Positions 35,801 through 48,495 of a stretch of 64,000 nt of DNA are shown here, piece by piece (within the stretch, counting starts at the first letter, position 1; every line of letters begins with the position of its first letter). A program made the translations under genes and the position numbers. Source of the stretch: Chrysoperla carnea (lineage: Eukaryota > Arthropoda > Insecta > Neuroptera > Chrysopidae); NCBI RefSeq assembly GCF_905475395.1, contig NC_058339.1:22514001-22578000 (forward strand), written 5' to 3'. The notes under the pieces are model-generated. The model was not told where the DNA came from. It was given only the letters and a program-made list of their open reading frames with translations, and did no database searches.

Positions 35801-37449
35801 AATTACAATTTTCAAGGTGTAGAACGACAGACACCCTGTTTTTTGATAGTATGTCCAATTTTTTGAATTTTTGCATTCGATTATGAATATAATCCAGAAG
35901 TTAAAGTGTTTGGATTCGACCTTGATAAGAGCCTTTCCACTTTTTTGCCGAAATCAAATAAAACAGAAAAAACAGACGAATAAAAATGGGAAGTACGTGC
36001 GTTGTGTTCCATTTTAATTTTGACGACAAGTTTTTTTATTTTATAAACTCTTGTTTATCTTCTTCGAACATTGACTATGCTGTTTTATATTCCTGTATTT
36101 TTGTTAAAAATTCTACGTCTTTTCAAATGGTTTACACATTTTGCAACTTTTACAACCTACACCCCCTGTCTTTGATGTAAAAAATAAGAGTGGAAGTCGT
36201 GGAACATCCGGTAAGGACTATATTCCTTTCGTACCTTGGTACATTATAAATAAAGCCCTTACTTGTTTTACTTACAAGATATTTTTCTGAAAATTCAAGG
36301 TATTAATTTTAGTAAAATTAAATTTAGTCAAAAGTCAAAAGTCAAATACTAGTTTGATTATTTAAAGAATTAAATTTTATAGCTACTATTAGTTTTTACT
36401 GTATGAATTAATTGTAGTATTAGTTTAAAAAAGGCATACTTCTGATTTACTAGTCAACCGAATGTGTGCGTACATTACGTTTGGTTTAATCAGGATATTT
36501 ATTATGACATAAATAAAATTTCATTGTACTTACTTTAAATTATCTCTGTTATCTTTAACTTCGAATAAGTTTCTCAACTTAATTTTTTTAAATGATATTG
36601 ATTTAAATGAAAAAATACAAATTGACAAATATATAACTATTTTTGCATGACAAGCGGAATTGATTGAAAAAGTTTTAGTTTCCAAGGTAGCCTGGAAAAC
36701 GAGAACGAGCGATAAGGAACATACTTTGTCCTAAAAACTCTCATTCGAGGATGCAATTAAAATGAAATTAAAACAAAATAAATTCGATTATATATCGAAT
36801 TTGTTACAAGTTATAATTAAATGTTACAAAAAAGTAACCACAGAAAATATTTGACCCATTGATCAATTGTTCAAAATAGCTTGGAATAATTTACTTGGTA
36901 CATTTTATCCTTTTTAACATTTCAGTCATATATTTTTCCAGTTAGTGGTGTAGCGAGGCTATCTCTAGACACATAAATCATTATATTTGTTTAAAAAATT
37001 ACAGTTTGTTACTTTTTTTACATAAATGTGCAAAAAAAAAATGGAATACATTTAAGCTAAAACTATTCGTGTGTTTGAAACTATCCATTCGAACAAAAGT
37101 TATTTTCGTTTAAAATATTTTCTGACATAAAAAGTACATTTATCATTAAAATTCTATTCCTACCATATATTATTTTCAACAAAGAAAAATGCGATAGTAG
37201 TTTCCACTCATATAAATGTGTGTTCTATTTGAAAAATATCAGCACACACATTTCATGTTGCTATACTTTTCTTTTTAGACATGCCATAGATATGACCATT
37301 CGAGGCTAAATCATAAATGGCTCATATTGTAAGTGTTTAGAGTTTTATTTATCTAGATAAAAATTTATTTTCTGCAACCGCGATTATACAATACAAGTAT
37401 AAAAATTTATGGAAACTGTCTTTAGATACAAGTTTCTCAAACAGTAAAT
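32811..37449. other. Gene-free interval
   Basis: AT-rich. Frames at 35589-35876 (-, 95 codons) and 35986-36180 (+) have no motif. A TGTATAATATA/ATCCTGTATAATA patch near 35500 may be a remnant of a small DNA element. A phrase at about 34385-34425 looks like part of a tRNA but has its two box-like motifs in the wrong order. Confidence 0.4.
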
Positions 37450-37762
37450 GAATGTTCGATTTACATCTAGGCATATAAATATCACGAGTATGACAGAATA
37501 CATGCGTTAAGCAATGCACCTAAGTGAGAGGTATTATATATATATGTGTTGAAGCTTCGATATGCGTTGAGATAGTTGTAAGACGCTTGGAGAGTGGGAG
37601 TTTCTTAGTTGAATAGATGAACTACAAGAGATAAGCCACGATACAAGTCACTTTTACAATTTCATATAGCACCTATAATACCTCTTACTTAGATGCATTG
37701 CTTAACGCATGTACTCTGTCATACTCGTGATATTTGTATGCCTAGATGTAGATCGAACATTC
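37450..37762. mobile_element. MITE-like element with 87-bp terminal inverted repeats
   Basis: 37450-37536 and 37676-37762 are reverse complements with about six mismatches, and enclose 139 bp with no coding content. Ends read GAATGTTCGAT and ATCGAACATTC. Size and structure fit a miniature inverted-repeat transposable element. No clear target-site duplication was seen, so the superfamily is unknown. Confidence 0.75.
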
Positions 37763-37929
37763 TGTATACTCATTTGCTTACAATTACACATTCAAATAAT
37801 TGTGTTGTAAAATTTTGTATTTCCATTTTTGGATCGAATGCAGTAGCTTTCGATCAGAATGATAAAAAAGGGATATTCGTAGAAAAAATGAATTAGAAAT
37901 AAATTCCATATTTGTATGCAATGTTCGTT

Positions 37930-37955
37930 TTCAAAAAAAAAAAAAAAAAAAAAAT
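37930..37955 (+). repeat. Poly(A) run
   Basis: About 24 consecutive A residues. It could be the tail of a small retrotransposed sequence, but no target-site duplication was identified. Confidence 0.7.
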
Positions 37956-38108
37956 TGTGTAGTACACTGAATATCTTGTTTAAGCATACTATAACAGTTT
38001 ATGTAATAGAGTTATTTTTAAAAATACATTATGCATAGAATCAATTTGTGCCATAAATACTTTAAATTGAACTATAATTGAGTATTAAATTTTAAAATTT
38101 ACCCTTTT

Positions 38109-38630
38109 TATACCATGTATATATGAAATATATATCAAGGTATACTAAGTTTAATCCCAAGTTTGTAACGCTTAAATATATTGATACTATACGCAAAAAA
38201 ATTTGGTATAGGTGATCATTAAATCACATTATTAGTCCATTTTCGGTTGTCTGTCTGTCTGTTCGTCTGTCCGCCTGACAACACGATAACTGAAAAACGA
38301 AAAGAGATATTTTTAAGCGGAAATTTTTACAGCGTGCTTAGGACGTAAAACGTGAGGTCGAGTTCAGCAACATAGGTCAAGGTCTTGGGAACGTAGGACC
38401 TATCTTGTAATCTGTAACAGATAGAACAAGAGTTTCAGTATAAAAAATGTTTCGTATAAAAAAATAAATCACTGTTTACCCGTGAGGCCAAAAATTATAT
38501 AGTATGTTTTGTATGGGAATATCAGCTATGTATATGTGACATGTATGTATATGTAATGTGACAGTGTAATCAACACGGTCTATATGGTATTTCAACAATT
38601 AACTCAGTCAATTGTTTGTTTTCACTTGTT
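38109..38630 (+). repeat. Dispersed repeat family A, copy A4 (full length)
   Basis: Same ends and same internal blocks as the copy at 28361, with small insertions (ATATATATCAAGG at the 5' end). Confidence 0.75.
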
Positions 38631-38736
38631 AAAACTGAAATTTTCATTCTACCAATAAATAAAATGTTAGTAAAATGATATTTACTATGCATTGGTGATA
38701 ATTTTGTAGCCCAGATTTCTTTGTAGACTAAACAAA

Positions 38737-39068
38737 ATGTTGGAATATTGTGTCATTAGCAAACAAAAGTTGTATGATCTTTTAAACAAAGGCATTTTTT
38801 CGGATGTCATACATAATATTCAAAATTTTTTTAATAGCGGTGAATTTTTAAACTCTTGCTTTATTTAAAAATACTTTATATTATCGAACCGTTTCACGAA
38901 GAAATAAGGATAAGTAAACCAACACTTCGAACTTTGATTATAGATATGAATTTGGAAACTTCTTTCTGGTTACCTGGGGCTTTTTGTAACAATTTGTGTA
39001 AGGATTTTGGATATTTAAGGAGAAGAACACTTCAATTTTCCATGTACATTCAACTGCCTAAAGAATAA
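38737..39068 (+). pseudogene. Possible frameshifted gene fragment, unrecognised
   Basis: Two adjoining frames look more coding-like than their surroundings. The first starts with ATG at 38737 and runs 43 codons (SKQKLYDLLNKG...DVIHNIQNFF). The second runs to a stop at 39066-39068 and includes IEPFHEEIRISKP, SFWLPGAFCNNLCKDF and YIQLPKE. They join around 38856-38868, next to poly-T and poly-A runs where a slip is easy. I recognise no family. It may be a broken gene or chance frames. Confidence 0.25.
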
Positions 39069-39201
39069 ATTTTATGCGCTGCTTTTTTTATACTTAACCC
39101 GTTCGCTCATTGATTGAACTATATTTAAATAACCAATCGCTGTGTGTATAATGTAAGCATATTAAATTATTTTACATTTAGAAAGCCTATATTATTTAAA
39201 T

Positions 39202-39640
39202 ACTAGCTGTTTCCCGCCCGCTTTGCGTGGCGTAAAATATACCCGCTTTGCTGGTCAACATCCCCACTTGCACCCCTCCCTCCACATTTCCTTGCGTTGG
39301 ATAACAGTTTTGTAATGTACACGTCATGCTCTTTTATTTGATACCCCACTTAGGTATATTTGTAAATATTCGATATTTCCTTCCCACTTTATCGCTACAC
39401 CTTTCTACCCTCCGAAGGTTAAAAAAATTTCTAAATGTAATTTAAAACATTCTGACCAAGTTTTGAACTATTAAAAGCCATAATTTAAAAATATGAATTT
39501 TTTATTCATGAACACCCCCGCAACCCCCCTTGTGGGTGGAATTTCGTAAAATCCGTTCTTAGCTGACCTCTACTTGGCAAAAGGAATATTCCTGCCAAAT
39601 TTCAAGTCTCTAGGTCTTATAGTTCCAGAGATATCGTGAT
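39202..39640 (-). repeat. CTAGT-ending dispersed repeat (family B3), copy 2
   Basis: Starts ACTAGCTGTTTCCCGCCCGC (reverse of the CTAGT end) and carries GCTCTTTTATTTGATACCCC, the reverse of a block at about 17270. It ends near a TTCCAGAGATATCGTGATGA block. Confidence 0.6.
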
Positions 39641-40948
39641 GAGTGACTATCTATATCTATATAGATCTATAGAAAGTCTCCTATATATTTATAGATAATA
39701 GGCTTAGGAAATTTATGTAAAGTAGTCATATGAGTATAAACATAATTTTATGTATGTAAAATATATATAGATCTGTAATATATTTATTAAAACTTATGTA
39801 TTTTATATTTAACCTCCATATAGAGCAAGCGATTTATTTAAGTCCTTATCCTTGTCCTTAAAAAAATAGACGGAGACGTGTCTCAATTTTAAGAAAAACC
39901 GGCTTAGGCTAAATCTCCATGACTTTAGAACAAAAATGGTAATAACCTTTATTGCAGATAATAAAATTACCTACCTTTTTTGTAAACTAATTTTTTTTGT
40001 ATCACTGACCGTTTATGATTAATACGACTATATATGACGATTTACGTATTTACGACGACTAATTTGAACGATATGTCTTCTAATATTTGTTTAAACAAGA
40101 AAATGATAATAACTAAACTTTTAAAACTACAAATTTCCTAAAACATTTGCTTTAAACATTTTTTTCTAAAATTAATATTTATGAAGATATAACGCGTTTA
40201 ATGTTGCAACCACCGGATTGTAAGATTAACAAAAAAGAAGTATACATTGCGTAATGCTCAAAATTCAATTAATATATGAAAGTTGTTAACGTTAGGGGCA
40301 TAATTAACAAAACATAATTTGCCTTCTTATGTGTAAAAGCAGCGACCACCTCTGATTATAACGTCACAAACATTAAGTTTAGAAAAAAAAAGTTTAAAGT
40401 AAATGTGTTAGAAAATTAGAAGACATCGGTCAAATTAGTTAAAAAGAAAATCGTCATAAGTCATAAACGGTTAGTGATATAAAAAGTAGTAATTTAATTT
40501 TCTAAGTAATTTAAAGGCAATAACCATTTTTGGTCTTAAGTGCATGGTTATGGAGATATAGCCTAAAACAGAACAAATATGTTCAATAATTAACTTCTTA
40601 GTTTATCCAATAAATTAAGTTGTTAATCCTGTACATAGTTGTTAAGTGAGTGTTTCGAATGGAGTTTTTTTTTTTTTCTGTATGGGAAAAAATATGCTTT
40701 TATGAAAATTCTTTTGATCAAATATATGTAAAACCTTATTCTTTATTCTTAATATTTATTCATTTGAAGTAAGAATAAGAGCAGTAGCAACGAGATAATA
40801 ATATCATTCGTTTATTTTTTTTATTAAAAATTGTATGCAATGTCAATACCATCATGTTTAGGTACTTATTATGTATGTAGGACAAGCGATTATGTATGTA
40901 TTTTAATGGTAATCATATTGAATATGTCTGATTGTAAAAGTACATGTA
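39641..40948. other. Gene-free interval
   Basis: Includes TATATAGATC-rich sequence at 39640-39790 and a roughly 450-bp stretch (39950-40470) with phrases recurring in inverted form (CGTTTATGATTAATACG versus CATAAACGGTTAGTGATAT; AATAACCTTTATTGCAGAT versus GGCAATAACC). It is perhaps an old inverted-repeat element. Confidence 0.35.
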
Positions 40949-41012
40949 TTAGACCGTGAGCGTAGAAATAACGAAGCGAAATTTCTAATATCGTTTTGTT
41001 CTGCCATTTTCA
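40949..41012 (+). repeat. Second copy of the ATTAGACCGTGAGC repeat
   Basis: Matches 16013-16075 in order of blocks, including the final TCTGCCATTT. Confidence 0.5.
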
Positions 41013-41162
41013 AATTGGATAGACCAATAAACCAGAAAATAGAGGTTTAAACAGTAGCTCGAACGTCAAATTGTAATTATGTACCATAATTCGCGTTTGG
41101 CAATTGGAGTCTAGTACACTTTTTATAGTTTATTATCCCTATTCTTAATATATATATTTTAA

Positions 41163-41610
41163 CTGTGAAAGTAAGGTTGTTTTTTTGTTTGTTTGTTACG
41201 CTTTCACGCAAAAACTACTGAATGGATTTGAATGAAACTGTACAATAATATAGCACATTTATCAGACTAACACATGAGCTATAATTTATAAATATATATT
41301 GAAAAAAAAATTTGAATTTATCCTATGACATTTCATTACGACATCTATGAGCATCATTTTGCACCATAAATTAAATAATTATATAAAAATGGTGAAAATA
41401 GTAAATAAAAATCATGGCCATCTGTTCTGATACACTCAATAAATTAAGAATTTATAACATTAAAACAAAAAACAAATTGAATTGGATTTACCTGTGTAAC
41501 AGGTACTAATCGCTGTCTCTATTTCGAGTGTTATGGAAGGGGGATAAGTGAGAACAAGAGAGGTGGTCTTTACTTTTAATCCTAGCGAAGCGAGTGGGTA
41601 TCATGCTAGT
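41163..41610 (+). repeat. CTAGT-ending dispersed repeat (family B1), copy 1
   Basis: GTGAAAGTAAG, TTTGTTTGTTACGCTTTCAC, a block reading GAATGAAACTGTACAATAAT and an end reading GCGAAGCGAGTGGGTATCATGCTAGT. The organisation resembles Helitron-like non-autonomous elements common in insects (no inverted repeats, 3' CTAG before T, GC-rich hairpin-capable lead). That class is inferred, not shown. Confidence 0.6.
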
Positions 41611-42299
41611 CTTGAAATATGAATTGTAATCTAGGCTAGGGTTTTATGTTTACAGTGCTCTTACAGTTGTAGCTACCTATAGGGATGAAAAATGATTTTG
41701 TTTTATAAAATTAAATTACATTTTACAACTCTTCAAAAGTTTTTGCTATTTTTTTACGCATTGTTTTGTCAATAACTTCAATTTCAACAGATACGATGAA
41801 CAAAAAATATTCATCAAAGCTCATAATTTCAGCACTCGGAAAGATTATAATATAGAACTTTTTCTTTCATTGTGGTCCCTCTGTCTACACATATATTTGT
41901 TGTACGTATATAGATCACGAAAATATCGAATAATATTGAAAATGTATTGGGCAATTCTACATAGCCCTTTCTTATTCTTAGTAAAAGTACACAAAGAAAG
42001 TATTTAAAGAGAAAAAATCTTATAAGAAGCTTTTCAATTTAGTTAATAAATATTTAAAAAAAGATTATATAACGTTTATGTAAATTTTATAATTTTTTTA
42101 AAACATTCATGGAAAAAAATGCTTTTATATATAAGAGAAAGAGAAAGTATAGTAGCTAGAAAATTTTTATAGTTATGCACAGTTTTTAATGTTGATTTAT
42201 AAAATATCACAATGGAAATAGTCTTTGTATATAGAATTGAAATACTCCTGATTACTTTTTATTTTTTTCCAGAATTTAAATATTGAACATTAATCGATA

Positions 42300-42806
42300 A
42301 ACAAGTGAAAACAAACAATTTACTGAGCTAATTGTTGAAATACCATGTACAGACAGTGTTGATTACTCTGTCACATTACACATACATACGCATGTATAAC
42401 TGATATTCCCATATAATACATAGTATACAATTAACGCATAGTTTGCGCTCCCACGGGAAAACAGTGATGTTTACGAAAAAATGTTTCAAACAAAAATTGT
42501 TTATTCTTAAGGAACATTTTATAAAGAACATTTTTACATTTAACCTTTTGTTCTATCTCTAACGGTTGACAAGATGGGTCCGTAGACCTAAGACCTAATT
42601 GACCTATGTTGCTCATTTACGAACCTGAGCTCACTTTTTACGTCCTTTGCACGCTATAATAATTTCAGCTTGATATCTCTTTTCGTTTTTGAGTAATCGT
42701 GATGAAAGACTAATTAGGATTTTGTTCACAGTATCAATATTTTTAAGCGTTATAAACTTGGGACTAAACTTAGTATAACTTGGTATATTTCATATACATG
42801 GTATAA
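42300..42806 (-). repeat. Dispersed repeat family A, copy A5 (full length)
   Basis: Reverse orientation of copies A3 and A4. Starts AACAAGTGAAAACAAACAAT and ends ATATTTCATATACATGGTAT. Confidence 0.75.
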
Positions 42807-43579
42807 AAACGTTTGATTCATGATACACTGATGTTCTATGGTACACTAACCAACATTTATTTTACACTGGTTATATTAACTTATTCTCAATCAAAACTGT
42901 ATGATCTTAATATTTCCATATAATACTTGACGTGAAAAACTATAATGATTTTAAGTATAAAGTGTCAAATTTGATAAGAAAGAAACACTAACCAGTCTTT
43001 ATGATTAATAGAATTTATTGTTTTAAAAGATGACCACTAATATAATACGCCCGACACGACCACCAAGCCTTGGACTCGAAGGCAGACAAAAGTGGATCTT
43101 ATAGTGGATATTATAACTGATATAATACCACCGCAAGTATAGTGGTTCTAGTAGCTATTACTCACTTCGAAGTTCAAACCTCAGAGGTATTAAGTATGGT
43201 ATAATATTATTTATAATTTATCAAAATCTTGTTTCTTCATGTCATATAAATGTCAGAAATAAATAATATTTTCAAATACAAAGCATGTAATTTATTTTCT
43301 TCATGGTATCAGCTACTACCATTTCTTATCATATATTAACGGAGCGAGTACTTTTTAATTAAGTAAACAATAATTCTTTATGAAGTATATCAGAATGGAA
43401 AATCTTGAAATACATCACATTTAATAAATATTTTGAAAATAAATATTTATTGAATAAAATGTTTCATTGCATCGTGAACAAAGCAAATATGAATCAGTTG
43501 GTTTGAAAACAGACGTTGATTGACCTGAATAACTTTGGAATTTTTTAGTTGTCATTGGAAATTTAGAATTTATAAATTG

Positions 43580-43800
43580 ACTAGCTTGATACCCACCCGC
43601 CTGCTACGCTGACCTTAAAAGTAAAGATCACCGTGTTATAGCCTAAACCTCTCACGCTCTCACTTATCCTCCATCTATAAAACTAGAAATAGAAGGAGGA
43701 ATTGTTTTACACAGGTAAAATATATGTACAAATTTAAATTTTTTCGAAAATGTGATAAAGATTTTATTGAGGATATCAGAACAGGTGGCCATGAATAGTA
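43580..43800 (-). repeat. Family B1, copy 2 (5'-truncated)
   Basis: Begins with the reverse of the CTAGT end (ACTAGCTTGATACCCACCCG). At about 43780 it carries the reverse of the CATGGCCATCTGTTCTGATA block of copy 1. The 5' half is absent. Confidence 0.6.
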
Positions 43801-44582
43801 TCTGGAGTAAAGTAGAGTAAAGTATTATGGTTTCGCGGAAATCAACATGCTACGAATATAACTACAGATATAAAACCGTAACCTAAGAAACTTAAACATT
43901 TTTTAATCGAAAAAACGACACCTATTTAATAATAGTTAAAGCTGTACAATAAGCTATGAAATAAATGATGCTTACCTTTGGTAACTTCTGATTCTTGTTC
44001 ATAGATGGTGTGTTTTATTACTTATAAGGTTCTTTTTTATATAAGTTAATAATTTTTATTTACAAAATTTGAATTTTTAATTATTTGTACTACAATTGAA
44101 AAATTGAAGAAAAAAAAATTTATTCCAAAGTTTTAAGTTCTCTTTCATCGATAATCCCCGTAGCTGACCATCTTTTTTTTTTTAATTAAAAATATTCTTC
44201 TAAAAAGCTGTAAAAAACTAATTTTTTTTTTAAAATTTTTTTTCTTAAATTGACTTCATCAATCGATGTGTCTGAAGTGTAACAGCAAATATACTTTAAT
44301 ATTATTTCAGGAAGCACTAAATCAGAAACAATAATATTGAATTTTTATTCTTAGAACAAAAACAAACAAAAAATGTATTATTTTTTTAAAAAAGTTTGTG
44401 CAAACTATTGAATTGAAATCTATAACCTGAACAAATGTAATTCTTTTCCTCTCTCAAATATATCAAACACCAATACCCATTTATTTTTAGATACATGAAA
44501 AATATGGAACAACTTGTTACTAACTTATTGAAAAAAATAACTAGAATGAAAACAAACCTCTACATACATCTCTAAATATCAT
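43801..44582. other. Gene-free interval
   Basis: AT-rich with poly-A and poly-T runs; no exon or repeat copy seen. Confidence 0.4.
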
Positions 44583-44979
44583 AAATGCGAAAGTAAGCAT
44601 GTTCGTTTGTTTATTTGCTTGTTTGTTACGCTTTTTTTTACGCTTTCACGCTAAAACTAGCGAATAGTTTTTAATGAAACTGTACAGTAATATAGTTCAT
44701 ACTTCAGAATAACACATGAGATATAATTTATAAAGATATATTAATAAAAAAAAAAAAAATTAAAAATTAATTTAATTTGACATTACCATAAATTACAGAT
44801 ATCTGTAAAAGTAGTCATTTGACATTACCATAAATTACAGATTTCTGTAAAAATAGTCAATATAAAATATTCCAATATCCTTACCATTATTTCGCGAGTT
44901 ATAGAAAGGGGATAAGCTAGAGCAATCTTTATCAATCTTTACTTTTAAACCCAGCGAAGCGGGTGGGTATCACTCTAGT
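44583..44979 (+). repeat. Family B1, copy 3, with internal 42-bp tandem duplication
   Basis: Same 5' phrases as copy 1 and an end reading CCCAGCGAAGCGGGTGGGTATCACTCTAGT. Inside, a 42-bp unit starting TTTGACATTACCATAAATTA is present twice (44776 and 44818) with few differences. Confidence 0.65.
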
Positions 44980-45850
44980 ATAATGTACATATGTGTACTA
45001 TGTATTGTTTTTCGTATAAAAATTTCAATTCGGCATACAAAGTGTAGTAGGTTTTAATATGAAAAGTCGTATAAGCTTTTAATTTGGAAAGATATAAAGA
45101 AAAGTTCATATGAATTAGTTAACTTTCCAGCTTCATAAGTAATAAGTTAAAACAAATTGTTTGCGTTCGCCATTGCTTTTATTTCAATTGCATATTATTT
45201 TCGATTAAGTAATTAAAAATAGAATTTTCTCTTTGTCTTGCTTTTCTCCGTAAAATTGTTTATATTTTATTTATTATTTGTTCATAAACTTCTTTTTATT
45301 TTTCAAATGTAAAGATGTTATGGAACTTAGAAAACCTTTTACTCAAGTTTTTTTATATTAATTTTAACTTTTATCGTGAAAACAAAGGCTTTAAATATAC
45401 AATCGCATGTGATATCTAATTTGCAACACTTAAACCTTAGACACCCGGTAAAGGTAAGTATAAATGTATATGAATTTCGACTATGCGAAACTAAGTTTAC
45501 TTTGTTCGTTTACTGTTATACAATATATAAAGCTATGAGAATAACGTCACAAAATTTTAGCCCAATATCGTTTATATAATACTTTTATTATGCTACATAA
45601 CTTAATGTAATACCTACATTTCAGGTGTAGACAGAGTGTCGTACTGAAACGACATAACGGGTAAGACAAACACAGACAAGTACTACCGCTACAGATATCA
45701 TATACCCCTATATTATCAAACATATAAAATTTTATATTGCAAAACTTTCTTTGAGGCGACTTTTTTAAGTAAATAAGCAATTTTTTAAGTAAACTTACAT
45801 ATTGAAAATGAAGAAAATAAACAAGCCAAGTCATTTACGAGGGATTTTAA

Positions 45851-46042
45851 CCCTGCAAGATGCTTCCAGGCTTGATCACCTGTCAGATAGAAAATCCCAC
45901 TAAAATGACCTGTCTTTTTTAGATTATTTATTTTTAATACTAAAATATTTTTTATATAAATAATACCCTATAAAATTTCAACTTGCCTTAAGCATATTTT
46001 TTGTATTTATTTGCAAAATACTTTTGCAAGCATCTTGCAGGG
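45851..46042. mobile_element. piggyBac-type MITE (192 bp)
   Basis: A perfect 15-bp terminal inverted repeat, CCCTGCAAGATGCTT, at 45851-45865 and reversed at 46028-46042. The left flank is TTAA (45847-45850) and the right flank CTAA, a one-base change from TTAA. CCC...GGG ends at TTAA sites are the hallmark of piggyBac-superfamily elements. The interior is non-coding, so it would have depended on a transposase elsewhere. Confidence 0.65.
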
Positions 46043-47139
46043 CTAAAATTTCATGCATTTATTTTCCTCATTTCTCAATATTTAAGTTAACTTTAAAAAA
46101 GATTTCGAATTGCCCCAATGATATTTTTGTACATCATAAGTTTAATAATTTAAGGGTTCTAACGATACCACTACCAGGTCTGTATTTTTGTATGAGGATA
46201 TTATGGGAGAGGTATCATTGTATTTCTGTTGAACCACTTTTTATACCTGCAATACTTTATTTTAATAATTTTTATCAAACATTTCTTATCAGTTCCAAAG
46301 TATTTCATACACATTTCGTTTCAGATTTCCACACTAGAAAACACGCTAATATATTTCGACACGACACCAACAATTTAGTTTTGAAACTTTTGTATAGAAT
46401 ACATTCAATCTTGCTTTCAAATTGTTTCGAAATCGAATATACCATAATATTTATCAGATAGTTCTAAATAATCGAAAAATAATAACAAGCATAAACAAGG
46501 TTTATACAACAAATCAAACATTTGTATAATGTGTGACAATCTGTATGTAAAAGTATATAAGAGAACGGGTATTACATTCCATTTTGAAAACTATTTCAAT
46601 TGTCTTTCGATATTTAGTCAACCATGCCTAATAGATAGCCTGTTTCTACCAATACCTCTATCTATCCGTGTAGTTCTCTCATACCTTCTGATAAGTAGAA
46701 AAAGATCAATTCGGCATACTTGAACCATCCACGTTTGAAATTTATGATGTTTTGTATTGGATATCGTACTCGTTTTCTGTACGTAATTACATTCTTTATT
46801 AAAACGTTGTCTGCTTTTTCATTTAAAAATAGGTAAACGTTTATTTTCTAAGTAAATGACTATTCTAAATAGTATTTTTATGATGCTAGAAATTTATGAT
46901 TTTTAGTTGAATTGATGTTACAGTTCAGGGTCTTTTGTATTATTAAATTTTCAGTCGGCATCTCTTGAACAATTTAAAAAATCATTAAAAGTATGGGATA
47001 CATTTTCATTGAGGTTGAAGTTGTTATGTTTCACTGTTTCAGTACCTTTATATAAATGAATTGAATAGATTATATAAATGGTTTATTAGTATGTATGTAG
47101 AATTGCTTATTGTATCTTTATATATTTTTTCGCGTTGTA
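46043..47139. other. Interval with one long unassigned open frame
   Basis: A 145-codon frame (46024-46461, +) begins in the MITE end and has no ATG at its start and no recognisable motif. A second frame follows at 46529-46723. Both are Phe/Ile/His-rich. I treat them as probable chance frames. Confidence 0.3.
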
Positions 47140-47360
47140 AGCGTTTGTTTTGAAAGAAATTCTCGATTTTTTGCAATTTTTTAAGGGTTACCCCTTTGAT
47201 AAAATTGAGAAAACCACAAAAAAATTGTGTTTTGAAATTTGATGAAACTCAGTGGATGGGGTAATTTTGATCCAAAAAGTATAAAAATCAGGTTAATTTA
47301 ATGATTGGATACCGAGTTTCTGAGATATCGCAATATTTGGATAGATTTTAAAACGATTTT
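47140..47360 (+). repeat. Dispersed repeat family D, partial copy
   Basis: CCCCTTTGATAAAATTGAG, GATGAAACTCAGTGGATGGG, CAAAAAGTATAAAAATC and TTTCTGAGATATCGCAATAT in the same order as in the 305-bp array at 55604. Confidence 0.7.
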
Positions 47361-48495
47361 AAAAATGATTCTATTTGAATCAATTAAAAAGTATTATTGA
47401 TATATTTGAATTGGTTTCAAATACTCGGAAGATCAGGGTGAGAAACCACACGGCAATTCGGAAAATTTAGTTCTAGAAAATTGATTCAGAGGTACTCTGC
47501 GATATTTTTATTTGAAAATTAACAAGGAAAATATTTTAAAGCATCAGAATAAATATATAAAATTTAAAAATGTAATATTTTAAGCCTTTTTCAATCACAA
47601 ATTTTTTATCGTTCGATTTAATATTCAGAATAACAATATCAAAATTGTATTGTGAAACAAAACATAAAAACGTATGGCAAAAGTATGAGCTTTTTTTGTT
47701 TAATTTATTCAACCGTACTGAAAAATAATTGTCACATATATATAGGACACTTCAAATCTATATACCTACAATTCGAATATTTCCTTACCGTCGTTATGAT
47801 TTTACAACATAAATCTTCTGGATACAAAAAATGTACCTACTAATGTAAAAAAAAACTCATCTTCTAAAAAAGGATTACTATTAATGTTTCTTAAAAACAA
47901 TATACTTGTTCTGAGAATCAATTCCTTACTGTTTTTTACAGCAAAAGTAAATGCATAGCTGCAAAAATGAATCTTTAACTTTATCTGATGGGGAATGGAA
48001 AGTAGATGCTTTATACTGGAAAGTAGTATACTTTAAATAAGGACTTATTTTAAATGACGCCAAACGCAAGTAACTCAAATGCTCTAATCTGTTTGATTTT
48101 ACAACACCTGGTATTCTTCACTATCAAGTTAATTCGCGCTAAAGTCCGTATTTTTGGGATTTTTACTGACTTCTTGATTTCGAAAATTATATAGGTGTTT
48201 CGTTTTATCCCTTAATGTGACAGACACAAAATTCATATTTTGATAGTGCGAATCGTGAATTTGTGGGGCCCTCAGCTTCTACAACTTAGAGGCTTACCTT
48301 ATAACTCAACTAGTTGTCAATTTGAAAAACGAATTTCTATAATAATGTAAGTATACGGTATAGGAAAAAAAATAGGACAGTTAAAATATCGGGGGTCTCT
48401 TTTATACACGGGGCCTTGATGCAGCTCAAAAAGCCCTTATGTAGATCCGCCTCTATTGACGGGATATATTGCAAACAGTACAAATTGCTCTTTTT

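Noticed and set aside
46024..46461. 145-codon + frame
   Set aside because: Starts inside a MITE end without ATG, has no motif and no exon signals; frames of this length can arise by chance in 64 kb of six-frame AT-rich DNA.
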